From: Sporosarcina pasteurii
GTDB lineage: Bacteria; Bacillota; Bacilli; Bacillales_A; Planococcaceae
Reading direction: 5' to 3'
DNA: 64,000 nucleotides
Assembly (NCBI RefSeq): GCF_041295575.1
Contig: NZ_CP160452.1
Location: 1,240,001-1,304,000 of the forward strand
Notes under the pieces: model-generated
Databases searched by the model: none
Seen by the model: only the letters and a program-made list of their open reading frames with translations
What the model was told of the DNA's origin: nothing
Part shown: positions 24,802-33,815 of the stretch, piece after piece
How positions within the stretch are numbered: the stretch's first letter is position 1
Layout: each line of letters opens with the position of its first letter
Program-made: the position numbers and the translations under genes

Positions 24802-25302
24802 TTGAGCCTATTTAAAATTGTGAGTGACTCCCTGTTCAAACTAGAGAAAGTAATCGTTATAATTCTACTGCCCATTTTATTATTTTCATTATTTGCAGAT
24901 GTTTTATTTCGATATGCTTTAAACTCTCCTTTATTGTGGGCGCAGGAAATTTCTTTGTTTACTTTTATCTTTGCAAGCTTTATAGGTGCGAGTATGAGTG
25001 TGAAAGTTAAAGAAGCGGTTGCGGTAACAATTCTGGTTGACAGAATACCTGTATCACTACGCAACATCTTGATAATAACTGGATTATTGACTTCGTTATT
25101 ATTTACGTTATTGCTAGTGTATTTGTCGATTAAATGGATTTCCAATCCAACCATTTTATATCAAAAATCAGTAACAACCCAGATTCCTATGATTATTCCT
25201 TATCTTTCAATTCCAATTGGAATGTTTTTCATGGTAATTCATTTTGTTCATTTATTTATGGACTCATTACGTCAAGCAAAAGAAAAGAAGGTGATAGAAT
25301 GA
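24802..25302 (+). CDS. dctQ: TRAP transporter small membrane subunit (DctQ family)
   Basis: A 166-residue protein with four predicted membrane helices, the size and topology of DctQ. It includes the characteristic first-loop segment VLFRYALNSPLLWAQEISLFTF. It partners with the DctM channel subunit. The TTG start at 24802 has AAGGAG 8 nt upstream. The stop overlaps the dctM start (ATGA), showing translational coupling. The 250-nt distance from dctP is longer than usual for TRAP operons. Confidence 0.9.
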   Translation: MSLFKIVSDSLFKLEKVIVIILLPILLFSLFADVLFRYALNSPLLWAQEISLFTFIFASFIGASMSVKVKEAVAVTILVDRIPVSLRNILIITGLLTSLLFTLLLVYLSIKWISNPTILYQKSVTTQIPMIIPYLSIPIGMFFMVIHFVHLFMDSLRQAKEKKVIE

Positions 25303-26573
25303 TTATTTCACTAGTACTTTTTCTTCTTTTCCTGTTATTGAGAATCCCGATAGCAATCGTATTAGGAATAACAAGTGTAATCCTGTTATTTTTTGCAGGG
25401 AATCTTGGGTTGATTATTAATTCCCCACAACGTTTGTTTTCCGCCCTTGAAAGTTATAGTTTATTAGCAATTCCTTTGTTCATGTTAGCTGGAGAAATTA
25501 TGAATGCTGGCGGGATTACCATTAGACTGGTTAATTTCGCCCAAAAATTTGTTGGCCATTTCCGTGGAGGACTCGCCTATGTCAACATTGTCGCAAATAC
25601 ATTTCTCGCGGCAATTATCGGGTCAGCAGCAGCGCAAATAGCCATGATGAGTAAAATTATGATTCCAGCCATGGAAAAGGAGGGGTACAGGAGAGAGTTT
25701 GGGGCAGCGACTACGGCTGCGTCTGGAATGTTAGGCCCGATTATTCCACCAAGCATGTTATTTATCATTTATGGTGCTAGTGCTGGTATATCAATTGGAG
25801 ATATGTTTTTAGCAGGGATTATTCCTGGTATTCTTTTAGCAATATCATTTGTTTTATTGGTCGCTTATATAGGTTATAAAGAAGAATTCAAGAAGGCGGA
25901 AAAAATCCCTTGGAAAGAGAGGGGAAAATCATTAATTCAAATATTGCCTGCGTTGTCTGTTCCAGGAATACTTATTTGGGGGATTGTAACAGGCGTCTTC
26001 ACACCTACAGAGTCTGCGGGAATCGCCTGTGTTATCGCTTTAATCATTAGCCTCTTTTTTTATAAAGATTTAAAATTAAAAGAGCTTCCAGGTATTTTTG
26101 TTAATACAGCAATAACTACTTCAATTGTAACTTTATTAATTGCAATGGCAAGTTTATTTGGATGGTCGATGACATTTGAGCGCATTCCACAAATGATTGC
26201 AGAATGGTTGACGACAGTGACAACAAATCCAGTGATTTTCCTGCTTCTTATTAACGTGTTGTTCATATTGTTGGGAATGTTTATTGAAGGAATTGCCTTA
26301 ATCATTATCTTAACACCTATTTTTATCCCTATTTTACCTGTATTCGGCATAGATCCTATTCATTTTGGGGTTATTATCTGCTTAAACGTTGTAATAGGGA
26401 TTTTAACACCTCCTGTAGGGTCAGGTTTATTCTTAACGACTTCTATAGGTAAGGTGAAATTGGAGGACTTTATCAAAGCTGTATTACCGTTCGTAGCTGT
26501 CTCTATTTTCGTATTATTATTGATAACTTTTATACCAGAGCTAGTGTTGTGGATACCTTCCCTAGTTAATTGA
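25299..26573 (+). CDS. dctM: TRAP transporter large membrane subunit (DctM family)
   Basis: A 424-residue, roughly 12-helix secondary transporter subunit that uses an ion gradient to move the solute delivered by DctP. Family motifs are LLAIPLFMLAGEIMNAGG near residue 55, GSAAAQIAMMSKIMIPAMEKEGY and TAASGMLGPIIPPSMLFIIYG. The ATG at 25299 overlaps the dctQ stop and has AAGAAGGTG upstream; longer in-frame extension to 25134 lies within dctQ and is not credible. Length equals the family norm. Confidence 0.92.
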   Translation: MIISLVLFLLFLLLRIPIAIVLGITSVILLFFAGNLGLIINSPQRLFSALESYSLLAIPLFMLAGEIMNAGGITIRLVNFAQKFVGHFRGGLAYVNIVANTFLAAIIGSAAAQIAMMSKIMIPAMEKEGYRREFGAATTAASGMLGPIIPPSMLFIIYGASAGISIGDMFLAGIIPGILLAISFVLLVAYIGYKEEFKKAEKIPWKERGKSLIQILPALSVPGILIWGIVTGVFTPTESAGIACVIALIISLFFYKDLKLKELPGIFVNTAITTSIVTLLIAMASLFGWSMTFERIPQMIAEWLTTVTTNPVIFLLLINVLFILLGMFIEGIALIIILTPIFIPILPVFGIDPIHFGVIICLNVVIGILTPPVGSGLFLTTSIGKVKLEDFIKAVLPFVAVSIFVLLLITFIPELVLWIPSLVN

Positions 26574-26658
26574 CTAAAAAATACTTGAGAGAACAGACAG
26601 TAAGACATGAAACAGATTCACTATGTTTTATTTTATCACTTCGATAGAATGTGTTTCG

Positions 26659-26876
26659 TTGATTGGAGTGTAGGTGCTGACTCCTGTGGGATTAGCGAAA
26701 GCTGTAACGAAGAACCACTTTTGCGAGTACAAGCGAAGCGTTATGAGCAAGAATATAACTGGGCGCCTTTAATTTCTACAAAACCCATAGAAATACGACC
26801 AATTTCAATCTTCGTCTTGCGATTGACTCGAGTATTTGCTTCCTTAAGCTGGCGTGCGCCCGGAACGGAAGTCAAT
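26659..26876 (+). repeat. Degenerate Bacillales dispersed repeat, internally interrupted
   Basis: The left end (TTGATTGGAGTGTAGGTGCT GACTCCTGTGGGATTAGC) and right end (GCTTCCTTAAGC ... CGGAACGGAAGTCAAT) match, from memory, the two ends of a GC-rich repeat widespread between genes in Bacillaceae, here AT-enriched by mutation. The middle is replaced by unrelated sequence containing AATTTCTACAAAACCC. The repeat's biological role is not known to me. Confidence 0.4.
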
Positions 26877-26907
26877 AGTTTTACCAATCCCTATTAAAGC
26901 GGACTTT

Positions 26908-26943
26908 AGTGACCTCATTGAAATGATGGAGTCACTTTTTTTG
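26908..26943 (+). terminator. Terminator downstream of dctM
   Basis: AGTGAC...GTCACT stem with an internal TCAT-tgaa-ATGA helix followed by TTTTTTT. It probably terminates the TRAP transcript. Confidence 0.75.
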
Positions 26944-27012
26944 AGCGCTTTTATAACTCCATCGTGTCTGTGGTGAAGTGTTATATATTAATCATTCAAA
27001 TTAATTAACAAT

Positions 27013-27885
27013 CTACTGCTGAAACATTTCAATAAATTTTTTCAATGCAAATGAATCGTACGTATCTTTTTTTGTAATAATTCCTAGTTTCCATTTTAAT
27101 GCAGGTGTTTGGAGTGGAATCATTTTGATATTTGGATTACTTTGTTTTTCAAAAATCGATTTTGGCAACAATGTAATTCCAAGTTTCGATGCGATCAGTT
27201 CAACAATTAAATCCCATTGTGAACTTTCATAAGAAATCGTTGGATTGAATCCGGCATCCTTGCAAGCACTAATAATGTAATTATGTAAAGCAAAACTTTG
27301 ATCAAAAAGAATAAACTTCTCATTTTTTAATTCCGACAGAGCAACCTTTCTTTGTTTCGCGAGGTGATGATCACGATGTACAAATAAGACGAAGTTGTCT
27401 TCGATAAATGGTTGTATATTGAATATTGTCTCATTTGTTGGCAATACAATAAGCCCGGCATCAATTTGACCTTCTTCCACAAGTTCTTCCACGACTTTTG
27501 CACCGAGTTCAAACAGTTTAATTTTTACGTTGGGATACCGTTCATGGTACTTTCTTGCAATATCTGGGAAAAACAACGTGCCAATTAATGGCGGCATACC
27601 GAGTTTAATATTTCCTGCATTTGCATTCATTAATTCTTGCAATAAATTCTCTATCTCATTTAATGAAGAAAGTGCTTGTTTCCCTTGTTTATAAACGATT
27701 TCACCAGCATCCGTTAAGCTGAGGTGTCTTGTAGAACGATTGAAAAGCAGGACACCTAAATCTTGTTCTAGTTTTTTTACTGCTTTACTTAAAGTAGGCT
27801 GAGAAATATAAGTGTACTCTGCTGCTTTTGTGAAACTTAAATGACTGGCAACTGCGATAAACGCTCTAATATCTTTAAATTCCAT
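27013..27885 (-). CDS. LysR-type regulator divergent from scoAB
   Basis: A 290-residue LTTR with an N-terminal winged HTH (IRAFIAVASHLSFTKAAEY then QPTLSKAVKKLEQDLG) and an effector-binding domain resembling the CynR/CbbR-type group. The ATG at 27885 is preferred because GAAAGG lies upstream and the canonical start of the HTH follows; an ATG six codons earlier has no site. It is divergent from scoA with a 108-bp shared control region, so it is the likely regulator of scoAB. It could also regulate the TRAP system. The effector is unknown. Confidence 0.87.
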   Translation of the reverse strand: MEFKDIRAFIAVASHLSFTKAAEYTYISQPTLSKAVKKLEQDLGVLLFNRSTRHLSLTDAGEIVYKQGKQALSSLNEIENLLQELMNANAGNIKLGMPPLIGTLFFPDIARKYHERYPNVKIKLFELGAKVVEELVEEGQIDAGLIVLPTNETIFNIQPFIEDNFVLFVHRDHHLAKQRKVALSELKNEKFILFDQSFALHNYIISACKDAGFNPTISYESSQWDLIVELIASKLGITLLPKSIFEKQSNPNIKMIPLQTPALKWKLGIITKKDTYDSFALKKFIEMFQQ

Positions 27886-27993
27886 GCACACAAAACCTTT
27901 CATTTATTCCGAATTTGAATAGTACTCATTTTATATATGCATTTTACTAATAAATATATAATCTGTAAACTATTCACTATGGAGGGGATAGTG

Positions 27994-28689
27994 ATGAGTA
28001 AAGTATATAAGTCATTTGTGGAAGCGGTTTCCGACATCGAGGATGGTAATACGCTCATTGTTGGAGGATTTGGACTTTCAGGAATACCAGAGAAATCGAT
28101 TGAAGCACTACGCGAACAAGGAACGAAAGAATTAACCGTCGTTAGTAATAATTGCGGAGTCGATGATGGTGGGCTAGGGATTCTACTTGCGAATAAACAA
28201 ATTAAAAAAATGATTTCCTCTTATGTTGGGGAAAATAAAATATTTGAACAACAATATTTAAGCGGTGAATTGGAAGTTGAATTAACACCACAAGGCACGC
28301 TTGCGGAGAGAATTCGAGCGGGTGGTGCAGGTATTCCAGGATTTTACACAGCGACTGGTGTTGGCACACCAATTGCTGAAGGAAAAGAAACGAAAGACTT
28401 TAACGGGAAAACCTATTTGCTTGAAGAAGGAATTGTAGGGGATTTTGCACTTGTGAAAGCGTGGAAAGCTGACACGCTTGGGAATCTCGTTTATCGCAAA
28501 ACGGCAAGAAACTTTAATCCGCTTGCTGCGATGGCTGGGAAAATAACGATTGCTGAAGTGGAAGAAATTGTAGAAGCAGGAGAATTAGATCCGAATGAAA
28601 TTCACACACCAGGAATTTACGTACAACGCGTCTTGCAAGGAACAAATTACGAAAAGAGAATTGAGCGTTTAACGGTTGCGAAAGCTTAA
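27994..28689 (+). CDS. scoA: Succinyl-CoA:3-ketoacid CoA-transferase subunit A
   Basis: A 231-residue family I CoA-transferase alpha subunit. It contains [17 protein letters not shown] near the N-terminus, a CoA-binding [11 protein letters not shown] segment and the [16 protein letters not shown] motif. With ScoB it moves CoA from succinyl-CoA to acetoacetate, completing 3-hydroxybutyrate oxidation begun by bdh. A 3-oxoadipate CoA-transferase is the main alternative, but no ortho-pathway genes are seen. The ATG at 27994 is chosen because GGAGGGG lies 8 nt upstream. scoB follows after 15 nt. Confidence 0.9.
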   Translation: MSKVYKSFVEAVSDIEDGNTLIVGGFGLSGIPEKSIEALREQGTKELTVVSNNCGVDDGGLGILLANKQIKKMISSYVGENKIFEQQYLSGELEVELTPQGTLAERIRAGGAGIPGFYTATGVGTPIAEGKETKDFNGKTYLLEEGIVGDFALVKAWKADTLGNLVYRKTARNFNPLAAMAGKITIAEVEEIVEAGELDPNEIHTPGIYVQRVLQGTNYEKRIERLTVAKA

Positions 28690-28704
28690 AAAGGAGAGAT
28701 GAAC

Positions 28705-29361
28705 ATGAGTAATATGCGTACATTGATTGTAAAACGAGCCGTGAAGGAAATCGAAGACGGCATGAATGTGAACCTAGGAATTGGGATGCCTACGCTAGTT
28801 GCGAATGAAATCCCTTCTGACTTTAATGTCTTGCTTCAATCTGAAAACGGTTTGCTTGGCATTGGACCATTTCCGGTAGAAGGGGAAGAAGATCCGGATT
28901 TAATTAACGCTGGAAAAGAAACAATTACGACTGTGCCCGGCGCTTCCTTTTTCGATAGTGCAGAATCGTTTGCAATGATTCGCGGAGGTCATATTGATTT
29001 GGCGATTCTTGGTGCAATGGAAGTTGCGGAAAATGGAGACCTTGCCAATTGGATGATCCCTGGTAAAATGGTGAAAGGGATGGGCGGCGCGATGGACCTT
29101 GTCACTGGGGCAAAAAGTGTTGTTATTATTATGGAGCACGTGAATAAATACGGTGAGTCAAAAGTGAAGAAAACATGTTCATTGCCAATCACAGGGCAAG
29201 GTGTAGTGAGCCGATTGATTACAGATTTGGCGGTGTTTGATTTTACTGAAACGGGTATGGAATTAATCGAAACAATGCCAGGTGTTTCTATCGAGGAGGT
29301 CAAATCTAAAACAGAAGCGTCGTTTACTGTCGCTCCACATCTTATAGAAGCTAGCAAATAG
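28705..29361 (+). CDS. scoB: Succinyl-CoA:3-ketoacid CoA-transferase subunit B
   Basis: A 218-residue beta subunit. The catalytic Glu that forms the glutamyl-CoA thioester lies in LLQSENGLLGIGP, and the family segment IRGGHIDLAILGAMEV follows. The ATG at 28705 is used because AAGGAG is 8 nt upstream; the ATG at 28699 is too close to the site. It forms the active enzyme with ScoA. A long terminator hairpin follows, so scoAB is a self-contained two-gene unit. Confidence 0.92.
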   Translation: MSNMRTLIVKRAVKEIEDGMNVNLGIGMPTLVANEIPSDFNVLLQSENGLLGIGPFPVEGEEDPDLINAGKETITTVPGASFFDSAESFAMIRGGHIDLAILGAMEVAENGDLANWMIPGKMVKGMGGAMDLVTGAKSVVIIMEHVNKYGESKVKKTCSLPITGQGVVSRLITDLAVFDFTETGMELIETMPGVSIEEVKSKTEASFTVAPHLIEASK

Positions 29362-29375
29362 CCATACAATTAATG

Positions 29376-29433
29376 AAGAACCTCTTCCACTTTAAAAATA
29401 GCATGTTTTGTTTTAAGTGAGGGAGGTTCTTTT
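29376..29433 (+). terminator. Terminator after scoB
   Basis: Long imperfect stem AAGAACCTCTTCCACTT / AAGTGAGGGAGGTTCTT followed by TT and T-rich sequence. Confidence 0.75.
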
Positions 29434-29472
29434 AGGTGATAAATTTGCCCGCTAAAATAAATTTATTTTAGG

Positions 29473-30141
29473 TCAATCCGCTAGTTTTTTAATAACGATT
29501 GAAGCGGAAATTCCTGGTTGCGTACCGCCTGCACTTGGTACAACGTCGACATGATTCGGTGTAGACGTATGGTTCCGCAATGTAAGTACATCCCCTTGAT
29601 TAACGCGTACAATGAGAATCCCGACTGTTTGTGAATTGCCGCTATCATTTCCGTAAGTGGACGAAGGAAGTGGTGTGTTATTTAGGAAGAGTGTCCATTG
29701 ATTACCTTGTCTCGAATAGACGGTATAGTTGAATTCATATATCCCGCCTGTATTGAATGTAATCGTACTGGAATCCGGTTGATGGGTTATTCCTGAAGTT
29801 ATTGGGCCATTGTTCGTAAATCGAATCTCTTGCTCGTGAAGGACTCGTTGACTATCTAGTTTATAAATATACGCATATTGGGAAATACCTCCTGCTTTTC
29901 CTGCTGCACCCGTCGCTCCAGTCGCCCCGGTGTCACCAGTAGCCCCCTTCGCACCAGTCGCTCCAGTCGGGCCAGTCGCCCCAAGATATCCTCTAGGTCC
30001 TCTTGGTCCAGTCGGGCCAGTAGCGCCTGTTGCTCCACTTTCTCCTTCTAATCCTCTTGGTCCTCTTCTACCTTTTTTGCAATTACATGGGTCTTTTTTA
30101 CAGACACCACATCTCCAATTTAAGTGGTTGTTAGAGCCCAT
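29473..30141 (-). CDS. Collagen-like exosporium/spore-surface protein (BclA-like)
   Basis: A 222-residue protein in three parts. A Cys-rich N-terminal tail ([12 protein letters not shown]) is followed by about 19 uninterrupted Gly-X-Y triplets, mostly GAT and GPT, at roughly residues 30-88. The C-terminal domain of about 130 residues is beta-rich and resembles the BclA/TNF-like trimerisation domain. Thr-rich triplets are typical glycosylation sites in Bacillus spore filaments. No signal peptide is present, consistent with assembly onto the spore from the mother cell. AGGAGG-type sequence precedes the ATG. The glycosyltransferase gene 86 nt upstream may have modified it, but that gene now carries a stop codon. 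Confidence 0.85.
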   Translation of the reverse strand: MGSNNHLNWRCGVCKKDPCNCKKGRRGPRGLEGESGATGATGPTGPRGPRGYLGATGPTGATGAKGATGDTGATGATGAAGKAGGISQYAYIYKLDSQRVLHEQEIRFTNNGPITSGITHQPDSSTITFNTGGIYEFNYTVYSRQGNQWTLFLNNTPLPSSTYGNDSGNSQTVGILIVRVNQGDVLTLRNHTSTPNHVDVVPSAGGTQPGISASIVIKKLAD

Positions 30142-30227
30142 TTAATCACCTCCTTACTCTAACATCCTATTCGAATAAAAAAGGATTTGCCATTCTAGAT
30201 AAAAGAGGCGGTTAATCTGTCGGTCTT

Positions 30228-31322
30228 CTATACATTTTCTGCGTTACGACCTTTGTTCTCTAGAAAACGATCAAAATATTCTTTGTTCTCCAGAATGATA
30301 GGGTCTTTCGGTTTGTACTTACGTGCGCATTCATTATGGTCATATGCTTTGTGAAATTGTTTAAAGCGGTCGTATAGGACACAAAGTTGTAGATGAGGTA
30401 ACCAAGTAGAAAATGACGTGTTTTGAAAGCTCATCAAGTCATTGTTTTTGTATTGAAGTGCCTGCTTATACCAATAGATGGCTTCATGATTTTTATGCTT
30501 TTCCATAAAATAATATCCGAGGATGCAACACGCTTCTGGGCGGGGAGTGTCATATGTGAAAGTGCTTAAAGTAGCAGCAATCATTTTTTCTTTTTGATTT
30601 AATTGGGCATAGCAGTCTGCAAGTTTTAAACAAGCTCTAATATTGTCTTCAATCCATCCCAAATTAGAAGCTAGAAATGCTTCGTAATAATGAATGGCAT
30701 CTTCAAATTTACAATGGTCCACTAGTTCGTTAGCGTAATAAAATATATCGCGCGATGACAATATTTCTCCTGCATTGATACGTTTTTGATAAATATTTAA
30801 GTTTCGTTGGCGATCATGACTAACTGGTAGGTGGGAAACGGCAATATCATTGTCGTATAAAATCCCACTCACAGCAAGGTATTCATGTACCGCCCCAATC
30901 CATTTGAAGTTTTTATCATTTTTTACAAGTCGGTATCTTCTTAAAAGGGAAGTGACGTTTCCATCGTCATCAAAACTTAAATGATAAATCATTGAAACGG
31001 CATCGATTTCGGTTTGTAAGGTTTGTTTTAAAACCTTTAGTTTTTCCTGATTCTTCTTTGTGAGCACATCATCTGCATCTAACCAAAGAATGTATTGCTT
31101 AGTGGCTTTTTGAAATGAAATATTCCGAGCTGCAGAAAAGTCTTCAATCCATTTAAAGTCATAAATACGTTTCGTATATTTTTGAGCAACTTCTTTCGTT
31201 TTATCTGTAGAACCTGTATCAATAATATTAATCTCGTCTACTAATTAGTGAACAGAGTCTAAACATCTTCCAATGACTCTCTCCTCATTTTTTACAATCA
31301 TACATAAACTGATTGTGATCAT
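30228..31322 (-). pseudogene. Family 2 glycosyltransferase with TPR region, interrupted by one in-frame TAA
   Basis: From the ATG at 31322 (AGGAGG upstream) the frame runs MITISLCMIVKNEERVIG and reaches TAA at codon 26 (31245-31247). It then continues without another stop to 30228. After the stop come LVDEINIIDTGSTD and YILWLDADD, the nucleotide-sugar and DxD motifs of GT-A family 2 enzymes, then a C-terminal TPR-like half. Restored length would be 364 residues. A single base change (for example CAA to TAA) would explain the lesion. A shorter internal start at 31067 would lack the catalytic domain. The neighbour is a collagen-like spore protein that could be its glycosylation target. Confidence 0.8.
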
Positions 31323-31626
31323 TACATTTTATCCCTCCTAACTATTCTACTATCTATAACTATGCTTATTCTTAGTTGAAATCAAATGCATTAAATTAAA
31401 CGATCATCACATTTCATACCTTTTAAGGAATCAAGATTTGTAACACGATTGAAATATTAGCTTAAGAATTGCGTTAAATTAACATTGTTAAAACTTTGTA
31501 AATGACAGTTAGGTAACAATTAGATGACATCCTGAAATAATGGTTTTACGTTCGATTAAATCTCAATAAGATGCACTATACGAATTAGAAATTAGCAAAC
31601 ACAGATCTGAAAGGGGCTTAAACAAC
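31323..31626. other. Divergent intergenic region
   Basis: The 304-bp AT-rich gap between the glycosyltransferase and the SurA-like gene contains the two divergent ribosome binding sites. No other recognisable element was found. Confidence 0.5.
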
Positions 31627-32382
31627 GTGAAATTCAAAAAGTATCTATTCTTGTTCATAGCAGTGATGATGGCGATGACTTTAGTGGCTTATAGTAAAGT
31701 AGGGAACGCAGGACCAAGCGAAGAATCCGATAATTCAGAGGTAGTTCAGGTAGAAGTTGCGGATGACGAGGAACAACAGTCGAAAGAAGAGGCCCAAGAA
31801 GTGGATGAGCGTGCAATTGTTGCAAAAGTGAATGACGAGGAAGTTAAAGGTAAGAAATATAATGCCGTATTAAGGTCCATTCATAGCCAAATAGAACAGA
31901 AAGGAGAAGCATCTGCCCAAGAATCAGGTCAGGAATTAAAGAAGCAAGCACTTGAAACAATTGTGCATCAAACATTGTTACTTCAACAAGCAAAAGAAGC
32001 AGAAATTAAAGTATCCGCAGCAGAGATTGAAGAAGGTTATGCATTGTTTGCTAAACAGTTTGCAGATGAAAAAGAGATGTTGAAAGAATTTGAAGATAAA
32101 AATGTAGATGAAGAAACAATTAAAGAGCAAATTGCTGAATCTATTATGTTTAAAAAATATCAAGATAAAGTAGTGTCTACAAAAGAAATCACTGACAAAG
32201 AAATCCAAGACTACTATCATCAGCTTGTCGTAGAAGCGAAAGACCAGGGAAAAATAATACAGCCATTGGAAGAGGTGAAGAAAGAAATCCGTGAGTTGAT
32301 TGAACAAGAACAACAATATAAACAGTTAGTTGCTCATATTGAAAAGTTAAAAAAATCAGCGAAGATCGAAGTCAATATATAA
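31627..32382 (+). CDS. SurA/PrsA-N-like protein with degenerate lipobox
   Basis: A 251-residue export-type protein. A hydrophobic N-terminal segment (YLFLFIAVMMAMTLVAYSK) is followed by an acidic linker and a SurA N-terminal-like chaperone domain (VAKVNDEEVKGKKYNAVL, then helices to residue 250). No parvulin (PPIase) domain is present. In relatives the signal peptide ends in a lipobox such as LVAC; here Tyr stands where Cys is expected, so lipid anchoring would be lost and the protein either stays as a membrane anchor or is released. The GTG at 31627 has AAAGGGG 10 nt upstream. Role inferred: extracytoplasmic folding helper. Confidence 0.75.
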   Translation: MKFKKYLFLFIAVMMAMTLVAYSKVGNAGPSEESDNSEVVQVEVADDEEQQSKEEAQEVDERAIVAKVNDEEVKGKKYNAVLRSIHSQIEQKGEASAQESGQELKKQALETIVHQTLLLQQAKEAEIKVSAAEIEEGYALFAKQFADEKEMLKEFEDKNVDEETIKEQIAESIMFKKYQDKVVSTKEITDKEIQDYYHQLVVEAKDQGKIIQPLEEVKKEIRELIEQEQQYKQLVAHIEKLKKSAKIEVNI

Positions 32383-32573
32383 AAGGCAGGATCTATGCTA
32401 GTGAAGCATGTTAGTGTTTTCAGAATTTCACCTTCAATACATCAAAAGAGGAAGATATAAATTTGAGTGGTCATTTATCTGTAGTTATCAACTCAAAGGT
32501 GCATGATTACTTCAGTGGTGTATAATTAATTTATGCTGAAAATTTAGTGAATAAATGTTGAAAAGGAGGAAAT

Positions 32574-32945
32574 ATGAAACTAGGTGCTTTCTCAATAAGT
32601 CTAAGTGTTAAAAACATTTACAAATCAAAATCCTTCTATGAAAAACTGGGATTTGAAACATTGGGTGGGGATATTACTCAAAATTGGCTCATTATGAAAA
32701 ATGAAAATTGCATCATTGGCCTTTTCCAAGGAATGTTTGAAAAAAACATGTTAACATTTAATCCCGGTTGGAACGAAAACGCGGAGAATCTCGATTCATT
32801 TACAGATATTCGAGACCTTCAAAAGCAGCTAAAGGCTGAAGGCATTCAAATGTTGATGGAGGCAGATGAATCAAGCGAAGGGCCGGCAAGTTTTACAATG
32901 GAAGATCCAGATGGTAACCCAATCTTAATCGATCAACATAGATGA
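32574..32945 (+). CDS. VOC-family (glyoxalase/bleomycin-resistance-like) protein
   Basis: A 123-residue single-module VOC protein beginning with [19 protein letters not shown], the usual first beta-alpha-beta unit. It ends with [15 protein letters not shown], where a metal-binding acidic residue normally sits. The domain pairs to form a metal site and is used for isomerases, dioxygenases and antibiotic binding. Substrate cannot be inferred. AAAAGGAGG precedes the ATG. It stands alone, with a terminator 50 nt after the stop. Confidence 0.82.
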   Translation: MKLGAFSISLSVKNIYKSKSFYEKLGFETLGGDITQNWLIMKNENCIIGLFQGMFEKNMLTFNPGWNENAENLDSFTDIRDLQKQLKAEGIQMLMEADESSEGPASFTMEDPDGNPILIDQHR

Positions 32946-32993
32946 ATTCAATAATGTGTAATGGTCTTTAATTCTATTTCGGCTTATAAAAAA

Positions 32994-33027
32994 TAACCCG
33001 TCTGTACGTATTAGGCGGGTTTTTTTA
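32994..33027 (+). terminator. Terminator after the VOC gene
   Basis: AACCCG ... CGGGTT stem followed by a run of seven T. Confidence 0.85.
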
Positions 33028-33080
33028 ATGCTTCGTTAAACGCATCGATTTGAGAATAAATCTGAAAGTAGGAGGAACTT

Positions 33081-33734
33081 TTGAAAGCTTATATTGTCAA
33101 GATGTCATTCGAAAATATTACACCGCTTGTTTGGCGACGCGTTATTTTACCAGCGGGCGCTACATTTCACCGGTTGCATCAAACCGTTCAATTCGTTACA
33201 AATTTTCAAAGTTATTTCGAACCATACCATTCCTTTAGCGTGGATATAGAGGATAATTTCATTACGAACAATATGATGTTGTTGGAAGAATACAAGGGAA
33301 GAAAGTATGTTGGAAAAAAAGTTAAGTCACCAACCCATATTAAAATCGATCAATATATTGAAATAGATGGCGGATTGATTTATACGTATGACTTCGGGGA
33401 TGACTGGAGGATTCGAATTGTACTTGAAGAAGTTGTGGAAGATTATTATTTCGGATATCCGACAGTACTTGATGGGGAAGGTACTGCGCCTCCGGAAGAT
33501 GTTGGCGGTCCGCCTGGTTATGAAGAGTTTTTAAAGATTTATCACGATCCCGAGCATCCAGAGTACTCATCAATACGGATGTGGGCAGAGAAACAATTTT
33601 ATAGGCCGTTTAACATTAACCAATTAAACGATGGATTAAAAAATGTAGCTTACAAAAAGACTGAATGGCAACATATTCATCATGAAAATTATCGTGTAAT
33701 TACAGATAAATACCGTGGTGCTCAAAATATCTGA
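33081..33734 (+). CDS. Plasmid pRiA4b ORF-3 family protein
   Basis: A 217-residue protein that begins AYIVKMSFENITPLVWRRV and has the family hallmark YTYDFGDDWRIRI about residue 95 and the GPPGYEEFL segment near residue 145. The family is often found in mobile elements as a passenger and also as a chromosomal singleton; its biochemical role is unknown. The TTG start at 33081 has AGGAGG 6 nt upstream. A bidirectional terminator separates it from the convergent pcm gene. Confidence 0.85.
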   Translation: MKAYIVKMSFENITPLVWRRVILPAGATFHRLHQTVQFVTNFQSYFEPYHSFSVDIEDNFITNNMMLLEEYKGRKYVGKKVKSPTHIKIDQYIEIDGGLIYTYDFGDDWRIRIVLEEVVEDYYFGYPTVLDGEGTAPPEDVGGPPGYEEFLKIYHDPEHPEYSSIRMWAEKQFYRPFNINQLNDGLKNVAYKKTEWQHIHHENYRVITDKYRGAQNI

Positions 33735-33771
33735 AAAATAGTAAATGATTTTTAGTTTTCATTATAGAAAA

Positions 33772-33802
33772 GAAACGCATAACCTTCTTGGTTGTGCGTT
33801 TC
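33772..33802. terminator. Bidirectional terminator between pRiA4b-like gene and pcm
   Basis: GAAACGCATAACC / GGTTGTGCGTTTC stem with a 5-nt loop lies between two convergent genes. Confidence 0.8.
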
Positions 33803-33815
33803 GTATTTCCAATAC

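Larger units (their letters stand above)
26574..27012. other. Intergenic region with degenerate dispersed repeat
   Basis: The gap between dctM and the second LysR gene holds a degraded copy of a common Bacillales intergenic repeat (26659-26876) and a terminator (26908-26943). The plus-strand open frame at 26607-26897 runs through the repeat and is not considered a gene. Confidence 0.55.

Noticed and set aside
26607..26897. Plus-strand open frame of 96 codons after dctM
   Set aside because: It runs through the degenerate dispersed repeat and has no ribosome binding site; the composition is that of the repeat.
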